Shown: positions 1 through 8,826, numbered from the stretch's first letter. The stretch: DNA of 64,000 bases from Pedobacter sp. ok626 (GCF_900100435.1 NZ_FNEX01000003.1:62001-126000); one strand, 5' to 3'. The notes: a model not told the origin generated them from the sequence alone. Translations and numbers: made by a program.

Positions 1-141
1 TACCTGGCACTGCATGCAAAATCTTGTGGTAGTAAATTTTGTGGCATCGACATTAATAAACCTGAAGGAAAAGAACGGATATCAAAAGCCATTCAAAATA
101 ATATCGAAATTGTATATAACCTTGCTAAAGTCAACAAATAA
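1..141 (+). CDS. C-terminal end of an unrecognised protein (partial)
   Basis: The reading frame is open from base 1 and stops at TAA 139-141, leaving the last 46 residues. The tail holds a Cys-containing stretch (CGSKFCG) followed by a charged helix-like end. I do not recognise the family. It converges with the HlyD-family gene, whose stop lies 13 bases downstream. Confidence 0.5.
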   Translation, partial: YLALHAKSCGSKFCGIDINKPEGKERISKAIQNNIEIVYNLAKVNK

Positions 142-154
142 GACTCCTGTCTTA

Positions 155-1459
155 TTAATCCTGATACCTGAGTAGAGACCTGAACTGATTAAAAATCCTT
201 TCAATTAACCTCAGGTTGTCTGTAACTATTTCGGCATTCCCCTTAAGCTCTTTGTCAAACCGGAGTTTCTTTCCATAAGAAGTATTCAGGCCGCTCGGTA
301 ACAGTACTTCAACGTAGTAATTTCCATCTTTATCAGGTGACAAAGATATGCTTTGGACTTTTCCCCGAACAATGCCAAATTCCTGGTATTGGTAGTTATC
401 CAATTTAATGAGTACCTTTTTTCCCTTGCTTATCTTTCCCGAATTTGCTGCGGGAACAAACATTTTCCCCATCAGATTCTCTTTCCGATCCGGAACGATA
501 GCCAGTAACAAGTCCCCATTTTTGACAAAATGCTTTGGACTCCAGAACTGTTGGAAGCCTACGGTACCATGTGTAGAAGAGACCAGCAGGTAACTTTGTT
601 CCCAATCTCTAAGCTTCTTCCTTAGTTGCTCAAACAACTGTAACGACTGCATTTTATAATTGATATTATCCTTCTCGCTGCTAATCGTAACACCTCTCTT
701 TATTTTTTTTGCATTATTTACTGATTCCTCAAGTTGAGACACAGAAATGTCGATGGCTTCAAGATTTTGTTTCGCTTGCAAAAACTTCATTTTCTCGGCT
801 TCCATTTCCTGAGCAGAGATTGCACCTGTCTTAAAAAGAGCGGCTAAGCGTTCAAAGTTTTTTTTCGTCAATTTGAATTTGTCCGTTTCCAGCACCTTCT
901 GTTGCCTGTAGGTTGCCATCCTGTTTTGATATTGCGCGATGCTCAAATCCGCCGCCACGTCTTCCGGTACATAAGGGCGCAATTTTTCAAAAAGACGCAT
1001 GTCTTGCAAAGATTTTGCAAAAGCATTATAGGCTTCCTGAACTTCTCCAAGTTTAAGCATGGAGGCCGCCTGTAATGGAAATGAAGAAATGTCCTGTTGG
1101 GGTATCGAATTTATGATTGACCTTAAGCGCAATACGTCTTTGTAATCAGCAGCCGACTGCAAAACCATTAACAGATCCTCAGGTTTCACATGCTGATGGT
1201 CCTTAACAAATATATATTCTATCCTCGAATCGGCTCTTGCTTCCACTTTCTCCGGTGGATGATAAGAGGTAACTGTAATCGGAGCTGTAATCACCTCGGG
1301 GTATTTTAAAATCCAGCTAATTGCGATTAAGACGCAGATAGTGATCAGAAAAAACAGGTTACTCCAGCGAATCATCCAGTTCGGAGTTTGATAAAGCACC
1401 TCCTGAACCTCCTCAGACCTAAGTTCCAGGTCTTCCAATATATCTTTTTTAGCTTCCAA
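155..1459 (-). CDS. HlyD-family membrane fusion protein of a peptide exporter
   Basis: This 434-residue protein should bridge the inner-membrane ABC exporter to an outer-membrane channel during peptide export. A short cytoplasmic N-terminus is followed by one membrane segment (about residues 33-51), then a lipoyl-like strand, a long alpha-helical coiled-coil hairpin (about 110-290) and a C-terminal beta-barrel region. This is the standard order for HlyD/bacteriocin secretion proteins. The start overlaps the stop of the ABC transporter gene by 11 bases, so the two are translationally coupled. It is the last gene of the grasp-with-spasm operon. No TolC-like outer-membrane partner is visible in the window. 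Confidence 0.9.
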   Translation of the reverse strand: MEAKKDILEDLELRSEEVQEVLYQTPNWMIRWSNLFFLITICVLIAISWILKYPEVITAPITVTSYHPPEKVEARADSRIEYIFVKDHQHVKPEDLLMVLQSAADYKDVLRLRSIINSIPQQDISSFPLQAASMLKLGEVQEAYNAFAKSLQDMRLFEKLRPYVPEDVAADLSIAQYQNRMATYRQQKVLETDKFKLTKKNFERLAALFKTGAISAQEMEAEKMKFLQAKQNLEAIDISVSQLEESVNNAKKIKRGVTISSEKDNINYKMQSLQLFEQLRKKLRDWEQSYLLVSSTHGTVGFQQFWSPKHFVKNGDLLLAIVPDRKENLMGKMFVPAANSGKISKGKKVLIKLDNYQYQEFGIVRGKVQSISLSPDKDGNYYVEVLLPSGLNTSYGKKLRFDKELKGNAEIVTDNLRLIERIFNQFRSLLRYQD

Positions 1460-3650
1460 GTTCCAGTTGGTTTTTTATTAATCTATAATATTCTTGCTTT
1501 TTTTCTACCAGTTCGATATGGGTGCCTTCTTCTACTACTTTTCCTTTGTCCAGTACTATAATTTTATCGGCATGTTTTACAGTCGACAATCTGTGGGCTA
1601 TAACAATTGCAGTTTTTCCTTTAAAAAACTGTTCCAGATTTTCCATTATGATTTTTTCATTATTGGCGTCAAGTGCACTTGTTGCTTCATCAAAGAGAAT
1701 AAACGCAGGACTTTTATAAACAGCTCTTGCAATAAAAAGCCTTTGCTTTTGTCCGCCACTTATTCCTACCCCTTCGTTACCTATTTTGGTATTGTAGCTT
1801 AGGGGTAGCTCTTCTATAAAATCTTTTATATTGGCAATTTCTGTCGCTTTTCTCAATTTTTGTTTGTCAATACTATCCTCTCCTACCGCAATGTTATTAG
1901 CAATGCTGTCGTTAAATACATAACCATCCTGCATCACTACTCCACAATGGTTCCGCCAAAACCTTGCTGATATATTTTTCATATTGACATGACCAATCCT
2001 TATCTCCCCTCTATCTGGTTCATAAAATTTCATCAGTAATTTCAACAACGTCGTTTTTCCGCTACCACTTGCGCCAACTATGGCCGTTATTTTCTCATAT
2101 GGGATAGTCAGGTCAAGATTTTCAAACACAAAAGACTGAGAGCCGGTATATCGGAAAGACACGTTATTGAGTTCAATATCTTTTTGCGGAATTTCAGCAG
2201 CATACTGTTCCTCGTGATGCTCTTCATCTTTTTTCGTATGAATTTCAGCTAATCTTTCCAACGAAATTTTCGCATCCTGGGCTTGTTTAATAAAATCTAC
2301 CAACTGCAGAAGGGGGCTATTCAACTGTCCCATAATATATTGAACTGAAAGCATCATACCTAAAGTAAGGTCTCCACTTAGCACCAATTTTGCAGAAAGA
2401 AAACTGACCAGAATATCCTTTATCTGATTGATGAAATTGCCGCCAACTGATTGCCATTGTTCTAATGAAAGCGATTTTATCTGTATTTTAAATAACTTCA
2501 CCTGTAAAAATTCCCAACCCCAACGTTTCTGCTTTTCGGCGTTGTGCAATTTTATTTCCTGCATCCCATTGATCAGCTCCATTACCTTGCTTTGTTCCTG
2601 AGACACCTGCGAAAATTTCTTGTAATCCAGCTCCTTTCGTTTCTTTAAGAAAAAAGTGATCCATACTACGTATAAAATTGCTCCGGTCAGATACACTAAA
2701 AACAACCGGTAATCGTAAAGTAGCAATACAATGCTAAATACCACGAGATTCACTAATGAGAATAAAGTATTGAGCGAAGAACTGGTCAGCAATTGCTCTA
2801 TTCTGTGGTTGTCATTAATCCGTTGCATAATATCTCCCGTCATCCTGGTATCAAAGAAACTAATGGGCAGTTTCATTAGCTTGATAAAGAAATCTGAAAT
2901 AATAGATATGCTTATTCTTACCGATAAATGCAATAAAATCCAACTTCGAACCACTTCAATACCTGTCCTTCCCATGAAAAGCATGACTTGCGACAACAGT
3001 ATCAGATAAATAAAGTTAAGGTCTTGCTTTTGTATCCCCACATCTACGATACTCTGAGTGAGAAAAGGAAAAACCAGCGACAATAAACTACCCGCCAGAA
3101 GGCCAATAGCCAATTGAACGTAAAATGACTTATACTTAAAGAGGTACCTGGAAAGAAAAGAAAAACTAATTTTTTTTTCTTCCTCTTCACCAAACTCATT
3201 GTCAAAAAAAGCAGGACTCGTTTCTAAAATAAGGGCAATACCTTCTTCCGTTTTCTCATGTGCGCCATCGCCAATCCAATGTTTGATAAATTCCTCTTTT
3301 CCGTAAGTAATTAGTCCATAACTGGGATCTGACAGGTAAACTTTATTTGTTTTGTCGATTTTATAAACAACCACAAAATGATTTTTATTCCAATGTACAA
3401 TACAAGGTAAAGGAACCTCATCTGTTAAGGTATTGAAGTCTATCTGAACACCTAATGTTCTGAATCCCAAGCACTCTGCAGCGTTACTTAAACCCTGTAA
3501 GCCGCTTCCTTCTCTGGTTGTTTCAGAAAGATCTCTAATGTGTTGTAATGCAGTACTTTTGCCATAGTGTTTGCAAATTATACGCAAACAGGTAGGCCCA
3601 CAATCTTTTGAGTCGGGTTGTTTGTAAAAAGGAAATTTTTTATGCTTCAT
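1449..3650 (-). CDS. C39-peptidase ABC transporter (peptide leader cleavage and export)
   Basis: A 733-residue PCAT-type transporter that removes a double-glycine leader and exports the core peptide. The N-terminal C39 peptidase shows Q11, catalytic Cys17 in DCGPTC, His91 in NHFVVV and Asp108 in SDPSYG. A six-helix ABC membrane domain follows (about 170-450), then an ATPase domain with Walker A GASGSGKTT, signature SGGQKQR and Walker B FILFDEATSALD. All catalytic residues are present. It overlaps the SPASM gene upstream and the HlyD gene downstream by 11 bases each. The obvious substrate is the double-glycine peptide encoded at 5983-6165. Confidence 0.95.
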   Translation of the reverse strand: MKHKKFPFYKQPDSKDCGPTCLRIICKHYGKSTALQHIRDLSETTREGSGLQGLSNAAECLGFRTLGVQIDFNTLTDEVPLPCIVHWNKNHFVVVYKIDKTNKVYLSDPSYGLITYGKEEFIKHWIGDGAHEKTEEGIALILETSPAFFDNEFGEEEEKKISFSFLSRYLFKYKSFYVQLAIGLLAGSLLSLVFPFLTQSIVDVGIQKQDLNFIYLILLSQVMLFMGRTGIEVVRSWILLHLSVRISISIISDFFIKLMKLPISFFDTRMTGDIMQRINDNHRIEQLLTSSSLNTLFSLVNLVVFSIVLLLYDYRLFLVYLTGAILYVVWITFFLKKRKELDYKKFSQVSQEQSKVMELINGMQEIKLHNAEKQKRWGWEFLQVKLFKIQIKSLSLEQWQSVGGNFINQIKDILVSFLSAKLVLSGDLTLGMMLSVQYIMGQLNSPLLQLVDFIKQAQDAKISLERLAEIHTKKDEEHHEEQYAAEIPQKDIELNNVSFRYTGSQSFVFENLDLTIPYEKITAIVGASGSGKTTLLKLLMKFYEPDRGEIRIGHVNMKNISARFWRNHCGVVMQDGYVFNDSIANNIAVGEDSIDKQKLRKATEIANIKDFIEELPLSYNTKIGNEGVGISGGQKQRLFIARAVYKSPAFILFDEATSALDANNEKIIMENLEQFFKGKTAIVIAHRLSTVKHADKIIVLDKGKVVEEGTHIELVEKKQEYYRLIKNQLELGS

Positions 3651-4722
3651 TGCTTTTTACCAAATCTTGTAGCTTATAATATTCCATTGCTTTCTGCTTT
3701 ATTGGATTTGTACTCCATTCACTCCATTCATTAGTGTATGGATTATAGCCACATTTCAAAGGTTTTGAATAAAAATCCTGTGGATTTTCAATATATGCTC
3801 TGCAATCCGTACATACATGTCTAAACTCACAATCTTTACACACAGCAATTTCATCCTTTCGTACAGACCAGTATTTACGAAAATCTTTATTTTCCAATAG
3901 CTGGTCTAAATCTGTTTCCAGCATGTTGCCGTAACTATCCGGCATAGAAGGGCAATTTTTTATGAAACCATTAAAGTCAATTGATAACTTTCTGTTCAAG
4001 CAGGTATTGTGTTGCTGGCTTTCGGCAAATAATTCCATATTGGTGATGAAGTGATAAGGAAGTATCAGGCCACAGGCCATACAGGAACTAATAACTTTTG
4101 AGAAATAATGGAGCGGAACAGTATCCTTGTATATTCGCAGACTTTTATCTTCAGAAGCAGAATGGATCAGAATGGACTTTATTCTAAGGTTATTCCTTAC
4201 CAGGTTTTCCAGTAAAGGAATGTCAATGTCACCTGCATAGGGCAAAACCAAATTAATATGCTTTAAAGTACTCCCATTAAATGTATCCAGAAATAGTACT
4301 AATTTCTTCAGGTCTGGTTCATGGTAGCAACGGATCTCTAAACAATGAACATTCAGGTTAATTAGTGCTTTAAAAAATATGTTGTCATAATTCATCGCTT
4401 CGTTGTACTCAATTATGACATTGGTGATCTCACTAAAAGCATCCCAACTTAAATCAAGCGGAACAAGTTCCGATAAAATCCGGCTTTCTATAAATCCAAG
4501 TTCTTTGTCCAGCACAAATTCTATATAGCTCAAAACAGCATCCTTGTTATCGGCACCAAAATGTGCTATGCACTCCTCAATTGAACAATGCTTTAAAAGG
4601 TGTAATACGTCATATACGTCATTAGAAACAGGGTATGATTTTTGCAATTGCAGATCACAAATTAGCGATCTGTTTGCCCCCTTCACCAATTGGCAATTCG
4701 CAAATAGATTTACGTATTCCAT
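3640..4722 (-). CDS. gwsS: Grasp-with-spasm system SPASM-domain peptide maturase
   Basis: A 360-residue protein whose last ~110 residues carry a SPASM-type cysteine set: CLNRKLSIDFNGFIKNC, then CKDCEFRHVCTDC and a final KCGYNP. No CxxxCxxC radical SAM motif is present anywhere, as I recall for the GwsS family, so it probably works as a recognition or scaffold partner of the ATP-grasp ligase and not as a radical enzyme. It sits between the small 62-residue gene (2-base gap) and the ABC exporter (11-base overlap). The family assignment rests on this context and the SPASM pattern. Confidence 0.85.
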   Translation of the reverse strand: MEYVNLFANCQLVKGANRSLICDLQLQKSYPVSNDVYDVLHLLKHCSIEECIAHFGADNKDAVLSYIEFVLDKELGFIESRILSELVPLDLSWDAFSEITNVIIEYNEAMNYDNIFFKALINLNVHCLEIRCYHEPDLKKLVLFLDTFNGSTLKHINLVLPYAGDIDIPLLENLVRNNLRIKSILIHSASEDKSLRIYKDTVPLHYFSKVISSCMACGLILPYHFITNMELFAESQQHNTCLNRKLSIDFNGFIKNCPSMPDSYGNMLETDLDQLLENKDFRKYWSVRKDEIAVCKDCEFRHVCTDCRAYIENPQDFYSKPLKCGYNPYTNEWSEWSTNPIKQKAMEYYKLQDLVKSNEA

Positions 4723-4724
4723 TG

Positions 4725-4913
4725 TTAGAATTTTGAAATTACTTTATAGAAATTAAGCAATTCATAACCTTTGGCATTGATCTTCTCAGCTTTTTCACAT
4801 TTGATCATATTTTCTTTGAAATTCTTTGAACTATAGCCATCTGCTTCTAAAAGATATATAGAGAGCGGCAAACATTTTTTATCCTTTAGATTACTGATGA
4901 ATTTTTTTTTCAT
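4725..4913 (-). CDS. Small 62-residue protein inside the grasp-with-spasm operon
   Basis: I chose the ATG at 4911-4913, which gives a basic protein with two cysteines. A longer upstream frame exists but would run deep into gwsG. The gene overlaps the end of gwsG by 23 bases and its TAA is only 2 bases before the gwsS start. That spacing matches the rest of the operon and is the main reason to call it real. There is no double-glycine motif, signal peptide or membrane segment. I do not recognise the family; an accessory or immunity role is only a guess. Confidence 0.55.
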   Translation of the reverse strand: MKKKFISNLKDKKCLPLSIYLLEADGYSSKNFKENMIKCEKAEKINAKGYELLNFYKVISKF

Positions 4914-5868
4914 TTTTAGTTGAGGTTTGAATAAATAACTGCGCCATTTTTTTTTCCAGATAGTAGTTACAAGGATAGGATACCATTCCGAATTGGCCTG
5001 CGGGATTGATCTCCAGAAAAATATAATTACCTTCCATATCAACCATAAGGTCTATTGATCCTGTTTCAAAATTAAGCTCCTTCATGAGGCGCTTTAACTT
5101 ACTTTCTATTTCATTGGGTAGTTTGTAGGGAACATTTCGGTTTGGTCTTTTATTGTCGTAATTTCTAAAATCAGCTACAGTTTTCTTGTTACTCTGAGAG
5201 AAAATGGCCATTGAATAAAAGGTTCCGGCCAGGTAAAACACCCTGACTTCAAATTTTTTGTTTATTCTTTCCTGTACCAACGAAGGGAAAAAGGTATCAG
5301 GAATAGATTTAATGTCTTTTTCGTTAATGGACTTGGTGAGCATTCTATAATAGGTCTGATCCGCATCCTCCAGCAGTACGCATTCATTCAACGGTTTAAC
5401 GATTAAGTGAGGATACTGTTGCAGCATTTCCATCAACGACTGTTTGTCGGTCAATACTTCTGAGTATGGAATGTTTAATTGTAGTTTTTTCGCCAGGAAT
5501 AAAACGTTTAGCTTATTCAAATGGTCTTCAATGATGGGGTCGTTAAGCCATTTTTTTTTGTCAATTGAATAAAATAATAGAGAATGCAGGGTGTTAAATT
5601 CATCTATCAGAAACCGACGCATGACATAACGAACTTCAAAAGACTCCTTCTTTAAGGTATAATGAGCAGGAGTTCTTCCTAACTTCCTACGGTACCATAC
5701 CAAACCTATTTGTTCGTCTTGTGGAAGATCTCCTAATTTTTTCAATTTGAAATAGTCCTCTCCATTGAGTCTTATAAATGGAAACCGATAGTAATCCAAC
5801 CATAAACAAACGGCGTCAGTTGTTCCTTCCACATACGACTGACTTAATATTAGAACCTTTTTTTCCAC
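4891..5868 (-). CDS. gwsG: Grasp-with-spasm system ATP-grasp peptide maturase
   Basis: A 325-residue ATP-grasp enzyme of the graspetide (microviridin-like) ligase group. Such enzymes activate Asp/Glu side chains with ATP and link them to Ser/Thr/Lys side chains as esters or amides. The order is typical: a pre-ATP-grasp N-terminal domain, a central ATP-binding lobe (HLIVKPLNECVLL, about 155-170), a lobe with RINKKFEVRVFYLAG (about 200-215), and the C-terminal Mg-binding segment GSIDLMVD...FLEINPAGQFG (about 270-300). It is the first gene after the precursor peptide, with gwsS two genes downstream. Confidence 0.9.
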   Translation of the reverse strand: MEKKVLILSQSYVEGTTDAVCLWLDYYRFPFIRLNGEDYFKLKKLGDLPQDEQIGLVWYRRKLGRTPAHYTLKKESFEVRYVMRRFLIDEFNTLHSLLFYSIDKKKWLNDPIIEDHLNKLNVLFLAKKLQLNIPYSEVLTDKQSLMEMLQQYPHLIVKPLNECVLLEDADQTYYRMLTKSINEKDIKSIPDTFFPSLVQERINKKFEVRVFYLAGTFYSMAIFSQSNKKTVADFRNYDNKRPNRNVPYKLPNEIESKLKRLMKELNFETGSIDLMVDMEGNYIFLEINPAGQFGMVSYPCNYYLEKKMAQLFIQTSTKNEKKIHQ

Positions 5869-5907
5869 CTTACTTTTAACAATTCATGGGCTTGTATAAT
5901 TAACAAG

Positions 5908-5932
5908 GGCGATGCTTAAAATAAGCACCGCC
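5908..5932 (-). terminator. Hairpin between the precursor peptide and gwsG
   Basis: Two 11-base arms with one mismatch and a three-base loop lie in the 114-base gap between the precursor gene and gwsG. A hairpin here would fit partial termination or RNA processing that gives more precursor than enzyme, as in many RiPP operons. The T-run lies on the plus-strand side (5933-5936), so efficiency on the transcribed minus strand is uncertain. Confidence 0.45.
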
Positions 5933-5982
5933 TTTTATCCTATTTAAATATCCCTGTTATCAGGGCGTTTAACCTTTTAGGA

Positions 5983-6165
5983 CTAGCAACCTTTCGGATC
6001 TGGTTTATTATCTGTGCAGCAATGATCTCCGTGATCAGAAACCCATTTAATCCAGGTCATTCCGCTATCGCCCTCACTCATGTCCAAACTCATGCTAAAT
6101 TTTCCTCCTGTAACTGAATGAATTGACTTTACTTTTTTTGAAATTAATTTTTCTAATGTTTTCAT
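5983..6165 (-). CDS. Double-glycine precursor peptide of the grasp-with-spasm system
   Basis: A 60-residue peptide with a basic leader (MKTLEKLISKKVKSIHSVTGG) ending in Gly20-Gly21, the cleavage site expected for the C39 peptidase of the exporter. The 39-residue core is rich in partners for side-chain ester or amide formation: seven Ser/Thr and six Asp plus one Glu. It also has two aromatic residues and three cysteines (CC near residue 48 and a C-terminal Cys). It is first in the operon, with an A-rich leader upstream. The ring pattern cannot be read from the sequence. Confidence 0.85.
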   Translation of the reverse strand: MKTLEKLISKKVKSIHSVTGGKFSMSLDMSEGDSGMTWIKWVSDHGDHCCTDNKPDPKGC

Positions 6166-6253
6166 GATTTTTGTTTTTAATAGTTATTTGTTTTAATATT
6201 TGATAGCCAAAAATATAATATTGGAAAATGCAATCCAAATTTATTTCTCACTA

Positions 6254-6630
6254 ATGAGACAAAAAATTTTAAGAATTAGGTGCTCAGTGGTTTGCCTGCC
6301 TGAAGAAAAGGCTTCTGTATATAATCTTGACATCATTCATGAAGAAGTAGTTTTCAATATATGGCAAGAAGACAATGGATTTATTGAACTTAAACATGCA
6401 AGACAAGATGGTGATCCAACTTTAAAAACATTCGCTCAATCTCTTCCAGACAATTTTGTTATTGCAGACTTACGAAACCAATCAAATCAAAATGGCTTTT
6501 CATGGGGCAAATTGGGTCAAATATTGACAATGTAAAACGACACGAAACTGAGTTAATTTGGGGCATTGAGAAACCTATTAAGAAAGGATTCCTTTCAAGA
6601 CTATTCCGTAGATCCTCCGAAAGGAAGTAA
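6254..6630 (+). pseudogene. Hypothetical protein with an apparent single-base frameshift
   Basis: The ATG at 6254 opens a frame reading MRQKILRIRCSVVCLPEEKA, which ends early at 6535 after FSWGKLGQILTM. The next frame carries a convincing continuation from about 6502 (WGQIGSNIDNV ... ELIWGIEKPI ... RSSERK) to TAA at 6630. Adding one G to the GGGG run at about 6504-6507 restores a single protein of about 125 residues. Either this is a real lesion or a homopolymer sequencing error. The family is unknown. It is divergent from the grasp-with-spasm precursor. Confidence 0.5.
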
Positions 6631-6677
6631 AATAAGGTGTTTCTCTCTTAGATGTGGGGCTGCTTTTATAATTCGTA

Positions 6678-7022
6678 TTATGGTAATTCTAGATATACTG
6701 TATCCAGTACTGTCGTCCTTGATGTAGGATTCTTCAATAGCAATTGAAGGCTTCTTTGAACATAGTTAACAGATACCAAAGAATCATACCTTTCGTAATT
6801 GGCCAAAACCTTTTCAACTCCAGCCCCAAGCTCTCTAACCTGAATGCTGTTTTGAACAGTTGCGTCACCGTTTACTCGATAAATAATAAGTTCATATGGC
6901 TTATCGGCAATTCTCACTCTCTTTAATTCATCTAATTTAACTTCCAACAAATCAAATGTCAGAAAGTAGTAGCAGATCGAACCTAGTACAATTGAAATTA
7001 ATGATATTCCAATAATTTTCAT
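6678..7022 (-). CDS. Small membrane-anchored or secreted hypothetical protein
   Basis: A 114-residue protein with an N-terminal hydrophobic segment (about residues 3-22) that can be an uncleaved anchor, then a soluble charged domain. No family recognised. It is the third gene of a tight minus-strand operon: its start is 2 bases after the stop of the 73-residue gene at 7025-7246, which supports the ATG chosen. It lies between the two peptide-modification loci but has no link to either in its sequence. Confidence 0.6.
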   Translation of the reverse strand: MKIIGISLISIVLGSICYYFLTFDLLEVKLDELKRVRIADKPYELIIYRVNGDATVQNSIQVRELGAGVEKVLANYERYDSLVSVNYVQRSLQLLLKNPTSRTTVLDTVYLELP

Positions 7023-7024
7023 TT

Positions 7025-7246
7025 CTATCTTAGCATTTTATCATCTACCATAAATGAGTTAATCAAATATGACATCTCTGTCTCTATCAAGTTAACTGAG
7101 CTATGAAAAGCTTTAATCCTTCGAGACAGCAATGTATGTTGAGCCGAGTTTTCTTTTAGTTTGAGTATCGCTTTTTCGCATTTACCAATAGTTGATTTGA
7201 TAGATTTCAAACCTTCCTCTAATTCTTCTTTTGAATAATTATTCAT
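7025..7246 (-). CDS. Hypothetical 73-residue helical protein
   Basis: A highly charged protein predicted almost wholly helical (SKEELEEGLKSIKSTIGKCEKA, then a second helix around residues 40-70), consistent with a short coiled coil. No family recognised. It is the middle gene of a three-gene operon: one base separates it from the upstream gene's TAG and two bases separate its TAG from the next ATG. Confidence 0.55.
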   Translation of the reverse strand: MNNYSKEELEEGLKSIKSTIGKCEKAILKLKENSAQHTLLSRRIKAFHSSVNLIETEMSYLINSFMVDDKMLR

Positions 7247-7247
7247 G

Positions 7248-7469
7248 CTATTTATCTGCTGTTCTACTGCTTACCAGAAATACCTTTTTAGTTGCTATCA
7301 GATCATTCCGATAGTAAGTTTTTTCGTTAATTAATTTAAAGAATACATTAAGAAACCAAAATAGTGTTTTTATGATAAATCTCAGTTTACATTTGTAATT
7401 TAGATCCATAGCATAGTTTTTAATTCCTAAATCAATTAACGGGCTATAATCGACACGTACAACATGCAC
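7248..7469 (-). CDS. Hypothetical 73-residue protein
   Basis: A basic 73-residue protein with a central hydrophobic, aromatic stretch (about residues 30-48, FIIKTLFWFLNVFFKLI) that could be membrane-bound. No family recognised. Its stop is one base before the next ATG, which favours a real first gene of the operon 7469-6678. It is divergent from the membrane protein at 7495. Confidence 0.45.
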   Translation of the reverse strand: MHVVRVDYSPLIDLGIKNYAMDLNYKCKLRFIIKTLFWFLNVFFKLINEKTYYRNDLIATKKVFLVSSRTADK

Positions 7470-7494
7470 AAACTTACGCTCACTGAAAGCAACT

Positions 7495-7782
7495 ATGATT
7501 AAGGGGATAAAAAACAGATTTAAAAATAGATCGACTCTATTTTTATTTTTAGTTCCAGTGGTTTTTATTTGGGGTATTCCGACACTATACTATTACATGG
7601 GACTAACAGGTGGAAGTAGCTTAGGGGGAATACTGCCCTTGGGCGCAATGTTTATTGCCGCAATTGCATTATGGATTGAATACGGGTTAGTATATTTTAG
7701 CAAGATAAAATTGCTCTGGATTTCAGCAATTGAGGCCGCATTATTAGCGTTGCTTTTTATTTCGCATCTAATATTTAGATAG
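7495..7782 (+). CDS. Small integral membrane protein
   Basis: A 95-residue protein with a basic N-terminus and three likely membrane segments (about residues 13-34, 42-67 and 72-93). No family recognised. It stands alone and is divergent from the small operon at 6678-7469. The 237 bases downstream contain no gene I can support. Confidence 0.55.
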   Translation: MIKGIKNRFKNRSTLFLFLVPVVFIWGIPTLYYYMGLTGGSSLGGILPLGAMFIAAIALWIEYGLVYFSKIKLLWISAIEAALLALLFISHLIFR

Positions 7783-8019
7783 AACGATTGATATTAACAT
7801 ACAGCAAAGCAACCATCTATATCTGATCATCATAGATAAGCCTACGGGAATAAAATCTAGAGATTTCAAAAGAACCGGATTGTTGCCATTCCCGCACCAC
7901 CAATAATTATCGTCTTATCCTTAAATCCATTAGATTTATGAGATCGTAAATTATGGATTAAGTTAGTTGGATTTTAGATTAATTAATCTCAACCAACAGT
8001 CACCTCATTAAGTTTATTC

Positions 8020-8826
8020 CTAAGTAACTGGAATTGCAAACTCACAATTTCTACATAAAAGTTTTCCTTCCTCTCCAGCCATCAACGAGATAACTTTCCT
8101 AAACTCCAAAGTTTTATGTATGTCCTTATATTTATTTACTAATAGATTACCTATAACATGCTCTCGTCCAAAATCCATGCAACAGAGTGTAACATCTCCA
8201 TTTGGCAATAACACATTTCTATAAAGCCTTTCAGCCGAACAAATAATTGGCCCCTCGAGATAAGCTGGCGGTATTATAATATCCTGATTTACATTCCCAG
8301 CCCTGCTTATTAAGGCGTGATACCCTACTTGCTTCTGAGGTAGTACTTTTAGAATTTCTTCATTCACTCTACCGATTGACATGAAGCTTAATTTTGGGTG
8401 TTTTGCTTTTAAAAAGATTTCAAGTACTTCTAAATACTTCTTACTCATTTTAACCTTCATAAAACTGCCATCATCAGCTAAATGTATAACAATCCTTTTC
8501 AAAGGTAGAGCCATTATTCGTTCTGCATCACTAGGATTCATACCTACAAGAGTGGTGAAAATTTTCACTCCATGTCCTTTTGCTAAGGCTGATTCAACCA
8601 TATTTGTACAATTATCATTAAGCCAAGGCTCGGCATATCCTGAAAAGCTGATATCTACGTTAAGTGGCACTGATTCTATACAATTAACAAATGTTGTCAT
8701 TGACATCTTAGTCTCTGATGAAACAGCATTATGAGCTTTTGCAAAATTAGCTTGCGGACAATAGGAGCATCCGACTCTACACCCACTGACAGTGGTTATT
8801 TCTATTGTCCTATAAAAATTATCCAC
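8020..8826 (-). CDS. Radical SAM/SPASM protein, last gene of the unusual RiPP-like operon
   Basis: A 268-residue radical SAM enzyme. The [4Fe-4S]-SAM motif is CRVGCSYC (Cys16, 20, 23). The C-terminal third has a SPASM-like set: Cys196, Cys215/216 in TLCCMDFG, and Cys258/261 in LLCRNCEF, framing the usual NGDVTLCC and IGNLL signatures. The start is GTG at 8824-8826, overlapping the stop of the candidate precursor by eight bases (GTGGATAA), so it is translationally coupled to it. The likely role is carbon-centred cross-linking or epimerisation of the peptide; the reaction cannot be inferred. Confidence 0.85.
   Translation of the reverse strand: MDNFYRTIEITTVSGCRVGCSYCPQANFAKAHNAVSSETKMSMTTFVNCIESVPLNVDISFSGYAEPWLNDNCTNMVESALAKGHGVKIFTTLVGMNPSDAERIMALPLKRIVIHLADDGSFMKVKMSKKYLEVLEIFLKAKHPKLSFMSIGRVNEEILKVLPQKQVGYHALISRAGNVNQDIIIPPAYLEGPIICSAERLYRNVLLPNGDVTLCCMDFGREHVIGNLLVNKYKDIHKTLEFRKVISLMAGEEGKLLCRNCEFAIPVT

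Noticed and set aside
3640..4722. Radical SAM activity of the GwsS protein
   Set aside because: There is no CxxxCxxC motif; only the C-terminal SPASM cysteines are present.
7860..7950. Minus-strand frame reading KDKTIIIGGAGMATIRFF, like a dinucleotide-binding loop or a double-glycine peptide
   Set aside because: It has no start codon, is closed by stops on both sides and is too short to support.
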